A DNA stretch of 64,000 bases from Fratercula arctica (taxonomy: Eukaryota > Chordata > Aves > Charadriiformes > Alcidae): contig CANTUZ010000011.1 of NCBI GenBank assembly GCA_947846985.1, positions 12,884,096-12,948,095 on the forward strand, given 5' to 3'. Shown piece after piece: positions 59,161 to 64,000 of this stretch (position 1 is its first letter; each line of letters opens with the position of its first letter). Position numbers and translations under genes: made by a program. Under the pieces are notes generated by a model that was given only the letters and a program-made list of their open reading frames with translations, searched no databases and was not told the DNA's origin.

Positions 59161-59923
59161 CCTGATGTAGCTACAGCTGTGCAGTAATTGACAGTGACCA
59201 GGATCCAACTGATCACAACTGAACTTTAGGAATTTGCTTAATGTGTCCAAGCTCCCAGTATAGCCTCCATCAGGAGCCAAGGTGCCTTCTGCAGTCAGCA
59301 GATAAAAATGAGACCTTTCTAAGTACAATTCCTCTTATCTAAGATCAGAATTGCCACCGGGAGGGGGTTGTAGAGAGAACATAGACTCCTGGTTTTCAGA
59401 TAGCTAATATTTGGTGATATGTATCCCTTCTGAGACTCATCCTAGCTGTACGGTATTTATTGAAGGAATGTGCTGAGAGAAGAATTTTGCCTGGATTTTA
59501 CTCTACCTTCTCATATTGGAAGCTCAGCAGACTCCTTTGCAATGTCCCAGCTGCTTGTGATAGGAGGTTAATCTTTTAATGAGATTTTAGAAGTCTTTAT
59601 TGCTAGTTTATGTAAGAAGTCCAGAATCACAGTGTCAGGAGCTTAATGAATAAGGTTTGTTGGTCTGGGGGAATTCCACGAATCTGGAGCAAAAATTACA
59701 AGAGAATTTACTCATGCATTAGGCTGTCTAATAGTCAGGAGCTTATTCTTCTGTACGGTCAGTGAAAGGAAAGACGTTCCTCTATTTGGCAATTCAGATC
59801 TCAAATGGAGCCTATTTTCTGTTGCTTCAGCAGTTCTTATAGTGTGTTAAGCCTTGAGCTCCATCTTTATAGCAGAGACTTTGGAAGTAAAACCAATATA
59901 CACATTTTCCCGTTACACCATTA

Positions 59924-59951
59924 TTATATGGAACAAATGAGTTCCATATAA
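59924..59951. repeat. Perfect inverted repeat (11-bp arms, 6-nt loop)
   Basis: TTATATGGAAC at 59924-59934 and GTTCCATATAA at 59941-59951 are exact reverse complements around AAATGA. After one mismatch, three more bases pair outward. The arms contain CCATATAA-type sequence related to, but not matching, the CArG consensus. Confidence 0.85.
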
Positions 59952-61325
59952 CAATAAAAGTCATGTTTATCAAATACTATTAATCAGATGTAAGCCTCAT
60001 AGTAGTTTAATGCTACACGTGGAATGAAGTTTTAGGCTTGGATATATGATTACCTGAAAGTACGTATTACCTGCCGACTGTAACTGATGGGTAACTCGTG
60101 AAGATCTCAAGAATGCAAATTCCTCATGAAGTCTCCTCAGTTTTCTCAGATTGTTTTTCATTGAGTCTTAGATTTTTCAGGTGAAATGGGAACAGCATGA
60201 ATAGCATATTCCTTCTCCAGCTTCAGAGATTTGAAAGTTGCTAGCATACCGCGCTTTTTCACAGAAGAGATTTCTTGGTTTTATTAGAAGGCCATTTCTA
60301 TAGCTATAAAGTAAAAGCAAGGTCACATGAGAGGGACTGCAAGGAAAATTTGAAGGCTCATTTCCATTTTTCTCAATAAATTATGCATTGAAATCAATCA
60401 TTGTATTAAAACTCCTGGCTCTTCACTGTCAGGTGGAGCTGGGTAAGAGCCGAGGATGGTTTCATTAGGAAGACAGGACTAAATGGCAATGACACTTCTC
60501 AACCCAGTAGGATCTCAGTTGGCTAAATAGAAAGCAGCTGCTGAATTGTTTGTTTAAACTCCAGCTTGGTAGTCTGCTATCGCACTTCCTATGCTTTCTA
60601 GGAATTGCTGTCTGGAAAAGGGAGCTTCCCTGGCAGCAAAGCTGGCTGCCTGGGCACCTGCAAACGAGAAGCCAGTGGGGATGTGCTGGTACAAGATGCA
60701 ATTGTTCCAGCGCTCTGCCCTCCATGTACATTGTACCTCACTCTGCTCAGTGCTTACAGCTCTTTATGGCGAGCGTTGCCACCCACCCTTCTGTCCTGAC
60801 ATGATTTTGCAGTATAATTTTGGCCTGAACTGAAACATGTGATTATTCCCAATCAATTGCTTGTTGTGATTCCAACCTTCTTTGCTGTTTTTCCACCTAT
60901 GTTTCTGGCCTCTCTTGATCCTTTAATATTATTTCTCCTCCTTTCTCATGTTTGGATTACCTCTTCATGCAGCTCATCTGTGAATTTAATCAATGGGTGA
61001 GTGCAGTGGTATGGGAAATAATAGATACAATATGTGACATATTCTGTCCTGCATACACGTGGTTTTGTCCATTACTGTCCCTCCCCGTCCTTCCCTTGCA
61101 GCCCTTGATCCATTATTCAGAGCTTTCAACATTGCTCGTGAATTTTTCTGTGGCAGAGTTTTGAGATGTTACCTCAAATGCCCCCAAGATCTCTCTCCAG
61201 GCAGTTCCCTGTCAGCGCCAGGCTCTCCGAGCAAGATGGCTCCCACCCGCGGCCCCAGACCCTGCTCCATGAGGCAAGACACCCAAAGGTTGGGCTCTGC
61301 AACACTCAGTGCTGCAGGGCCACAA

Positions 61326-61822
61326 CCAGTTCTGGGCTCCCTGGTTCAAGAAGGACAGGGAACTGCTGGAGAGGGGACAGAAAAGGGCTACCAAGATGAT
61401 GAGGGGACTGGAACATCTCTCTTATGAAGAAAGGCTGAAGGATTTGGGTCTCTTCAGTCTGGAAAAAAGAAGACTCAGGGAGGATCTTATCAACACTTCT
61501 AAATACTTAAAGGGTGGGTGTCAGGAGGACGGGGCCAGGCTCTTTTCAGTGGTGCCCAGGGACAGGACAAGGGGTAATGGGCACAAACTTGACCATGGGA
61601 AGTTCCACCTCAACATGAGGAGGAACTTCTTTCCTGTGAGGGTGGCAGAGCCCTGGCACAGGCTGCCGAGAGAGGTAGTGGAGTCTCCATCTCTGGAGAC
61701 ATTCCAAACCCGCCTGGACGTGTTCCTGTGCCACCTGCTCTGGGCGACCCTGCTCTGGCAGGGGGTTGGACTGGGTGATCTCCAGAGGTCCGTTCCAACC
61801 CTTAATATTCTGTGATTCTGTG
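61326..61822 (+). mobile_element. CR1 LINE, young-looking 5'-truncated copy with open ORF2 end
   Basis: A single plus-strand frame (61309-61815, 168 codons) covers the preserved ORF2 segment with [75 protein letters not shown] and [20 protein letters not shown]. It ends in the tail ATTCTGTG/ATTCTGTG. It is closely similar to the 45.8 kb copy and begins within about 25 bp of the same point of the element. It has no reverse-transcriptase domain, so it is not autonomous. Confidence 0.96.
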
Positions 61823-64000
61823 ACCAAGGTTTGTATCTAGCCCCTAAATCACCTTTTAAAACAGGAAACTTAACTGCTGGCAATTTTGGAAGGTTTCTCT
61901 TTCAATCACATGTATTAAGATTTCAACAGCTGGGAGAAGCATCTCCATAATTTCTGAGCACCAGTCGCACTTTAAATATTCTTTAGCAGAAGCATAGTGA
62001 ACACCCCCAACAAATTCCCACTTCCTGGCTTCCTTGTGGCTTCTTTTCTTTTTCTCTCCCTCCTCCCCCTTCTTTTTTGCTTTCCAGGAGATTATAACAG
62101 AGGTTGACAAAGTGCTAATCTTGCTGAGGATTACGCACGAGGAATCTCTATTGATTTCTTTTTTTTTTTTTTTCTTTTACAGAAATAATAAAAGCCTGCA
62201 TTGCAGAGTTTCAGGAGCTGCTGGGGATGATAAGGCACTTTTTTCTAACATTAACTTTAAGGTTTTTGCTTGTGTAAAGTATTGATTTATTAGAGAACCT
62301 ACAAATAATATACTTAGTAGAGAACAGGTTAGATTTGTATAACTGAAAATCCTTATTAGTATATATAATAGCTGAAACACAGTAATGCCAGCAAAGGGGT
62401 GTTATTATTGTTATTTTTATATAGTGCTGTAAGTTTATACATTGCTATACAAACTGTGCATGTAGTCCCTCAGATACTTACACAGTATGTGTGTGGTGTG
62501 TCCATCCTATTGGGCAAGTATTTGATTTCTAGCAAGTGTATATAGTTCATTTTTTCCATTGCATTTTCATGAGATTTGCCCAAGTTTGAAAAGAAAATCT
62601 GCCTCACCAGCAGTAATTACTGTGGCTGGACAGGAGAGGTTGTAGGGTTCTATCTGAAGAAAGATGATCTCACAAGCATTAGGCAAAGGTGTCTCCCACT
62701 GCATGGGGAAGAGGCATGAACTCATGATGCTCAAAATCTTAAACAATATGAAACAGCACTGTGAAGGCTATGGCTTCAGGCAATTTATTTATCAGTATAC
62801 CCATAGTTTTGCATATTGATGCTGCAGCTGAAAAAGGACACAGGTGGATACCTCCAGCCTGTGTCTCAGAGCCCAAACCTGAAACCTTTGCTCAGAAATG
62901 TCAAATGAGGAGAGCTCCTTGAGAAGGTGACAGAGTGTTTCTGGAGGGCAGGTGGAGAAAGAGAACATGAGGGAACTTTGGTCATCCAGCATAGCCCCGG
63001 CTGTGCAGGCTGGAAGGAGTCTCCTGGCAGTGCTGTTCACTGGAAGCAGAAATGCATTCAGGAAGATGGGGAAGGGCATTTCCACATGTAGCAGAAAGCT
63101 GTGGTTGAAGCGTGTCAGGGCAGGGCATCTCGTCAGGCTCACAGGCAGAGGTTGCAGTCTCTGAAGGGAGCCTGAAGACACCTGTGAGCTTGGCTCTTTC
63201 AAAATTCAGGACGAGTGGGGAGGGAAGGGTGTTCCCCTGTCGGTGGGTGCAGCAGGGTGGGCACATCTAACAAATCCCAAGCAGTGAGGGCTAAGGTTTG
63301 GGAGACATTTCATAATGCAACCTACAAGCAAAACAAATTCTCCATGTCCCAGAGAGGGGCATGGCCAGGAGAGAGGGTACCATGCCCTCTCAGTTCCCTA
63401 TAGAAGAGACCACTACTTGCTGAGGGAAATGGGATGGTATGTCCTTTCATTCCCCTGACAAAAGGTTTTGGCAACAAGCAAAGCCTCTTGGTCCCCTTGC
63501 CTCAAGGCACAGACAGGACCTGGTGCCTACTGTCAGAGATTCGTCAAGAGGAAAGATGGAGACCATTACCACCAACTCTTGTCAATCCACCTCCTCAGAC
63601 AGCCTTGGGTCATTACAGACTGCTTGTTATTTATTTATTTAGATTTATCCAGAATAAACATAACTGTTGCTGCATGTACTCCAAGGATCTGTGAAGGTCT
63701 TTAAAACCAGCCAGATCACCAGTCTTCTCCTCCCTCCTTGCCACCTAGCTTCCCCCAGCAAAATCTGGACAAGAAACAGTGAAATAGGCTTAATTCTTAC
63801 CCTCCTGCCCTTCCTTCTCAGAGCTAGCACAGGTACTGGGGCTTTCAGAAAGCTGTAGAGTGTAACAATTTCAGGTCATTTCCCTCCTGGGAGGTACATA
63901 CTCAAAGTAAGGGCTTGCTCAGGAAGGTACCCTGTCAGCAAAGGGCAGCTTACTTGCCTGCCTGTTGCAGAAGGATCCCTTCCACTGCTGTCACCGGTGC
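61823..64000. other. Unique non-coding DNA
   Basis: No exon is recognised. T15 lies at 62159-62173. A possible ancient SINE end lies at 62400-62510. Open frames up to 136 codons (62792-63202, minus strand) have no domain. Confidence 0.5.
62400..62510 (+). mobile_element. Possible ancient amniote interspersed repeat (SINE/MIR-like end)
   Basis: A TTATTATTGTTATTTTTATA stretch is followed by 'TAGTGCTGTAAGTTTATACA', 'TTGCTATACAAACTGTGCAT' and 'GTAGTCCCTCAGATACTTAC'. This order (ATT-rich run, 'agcgctgtac', 'gctttacaaa', 'gtccctgcc', 'gcttacagtc') is known from old amniote repeats that persist in reptiles and birds. The family is not identified; the match is from memory. Confidence 0.4.

Larger units (their letters stand above)
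57099..61325. other. Unique AT-rich non-coding DNA
   Basis: No exon is recognised. Long parts (57900-60420) are AT-rich with few open frames. A short CR1-like relic near 59098-59160 and a perfect hairpin at 59924-59951 are listed separately. Confidence 0.5.

Noticed and set aside
61521..61883. Minus-strand frames inside the 61.3 kb CR1 (and similar ones at 11.2, 45.8 and 24.0 kb)
   Set aside because: They are antisense shadows of CR1 ORF2; the sense frames carry the known CR1 motifs.
1..64000. CRISPR arrays, operons, phage or other prokaryotic defence systems
   Set aside because: No regularly spaced repeats, no operon-like coding density and no prokaryotic gene signatures; the repeats are avian CR1.

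Overview
The window looks like non-coding nuclear DNA from a bird. The main evidence is twelve clear 5'-truncated CR1 LINEs, most ending in the avian-type tail built from ATTCTATG-like octamers with no poly-A. There is also a solo retroviral LTR of a type I recall from neoavian genomes, and there are no SINE swarms. The rest is AT-rich unique sequence. Bird is strongly supported; a non-galliform (neoavian) bird is an inference from the LTR and the CR1 mix. Nothing suggests prokaryotic, organellar or viral DNA.

I find no protein-coding exon, rRNA, tRNA or CRISPR array. The longest open frames (168 to 223 codons, near 11.1-11.8, 45.8-46.35 and 61.3-61.8 kb) are C-terminal pieces of the CR1 reverse-transcriptase ORF2. 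Other frames are antisense to CR1 or chance openings of 60-130 codons. The window is either intergenic or inside a large intron; the sequence alone does not decide which.

Layout. From 0 to 2.6 kb is unique DNA with a homeodomain/POU motif cluster at the left end. From 2.6 to 4.5 kb are two minus-strand CR1s, with an ancient CR1 relic at 5.2 kb. From 5.3 to 9.5 kb is unique DNA with a 39-T tract. From 9.5 to 18.9 kb are CR1s at 9.5 (+), 11.2-12.1 (-, the longest), 15.4 (-, old), 17.6 (-, ancient) and 18.5 kb (+, with an inverted repeat at its 5' junction). At 20.35-20.91 kb is a solo LTR with a perfect 5-bp target-site duplication, TATA box and ATTAAA signal. At 22.6 (+) and 24.0 kb (-) is a tail-to-tail inverted pair from one CR1 subfamily. 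From 24.5 to 36.3 kb I recognise no transposable element. A CR1 lies at 36.3 kb (-). From 36.6 to 45.8 kb is mostly unique DNA. Young-looking, near-identical CR1s lie at 45.8 and 61.3 kb (both +), with an older one at 51.1 kb (+). Small relics lie at 57.1, 59.1 and 62.4 kb.

No genes work together here. The biological content is a layered record of CR1 activity, one ERV insertion and excision, and several AT-rich blocks dense in TAATTA, octamer and palindromic motifs that are reasonable candidates for conserved non-coding elements. I did not find a new biological system. The items most worth checking are the candidate regulatory blocks, the inverted CR1 pair, the foldback at the 18.5 kb CR1 junction and the solo LTR.
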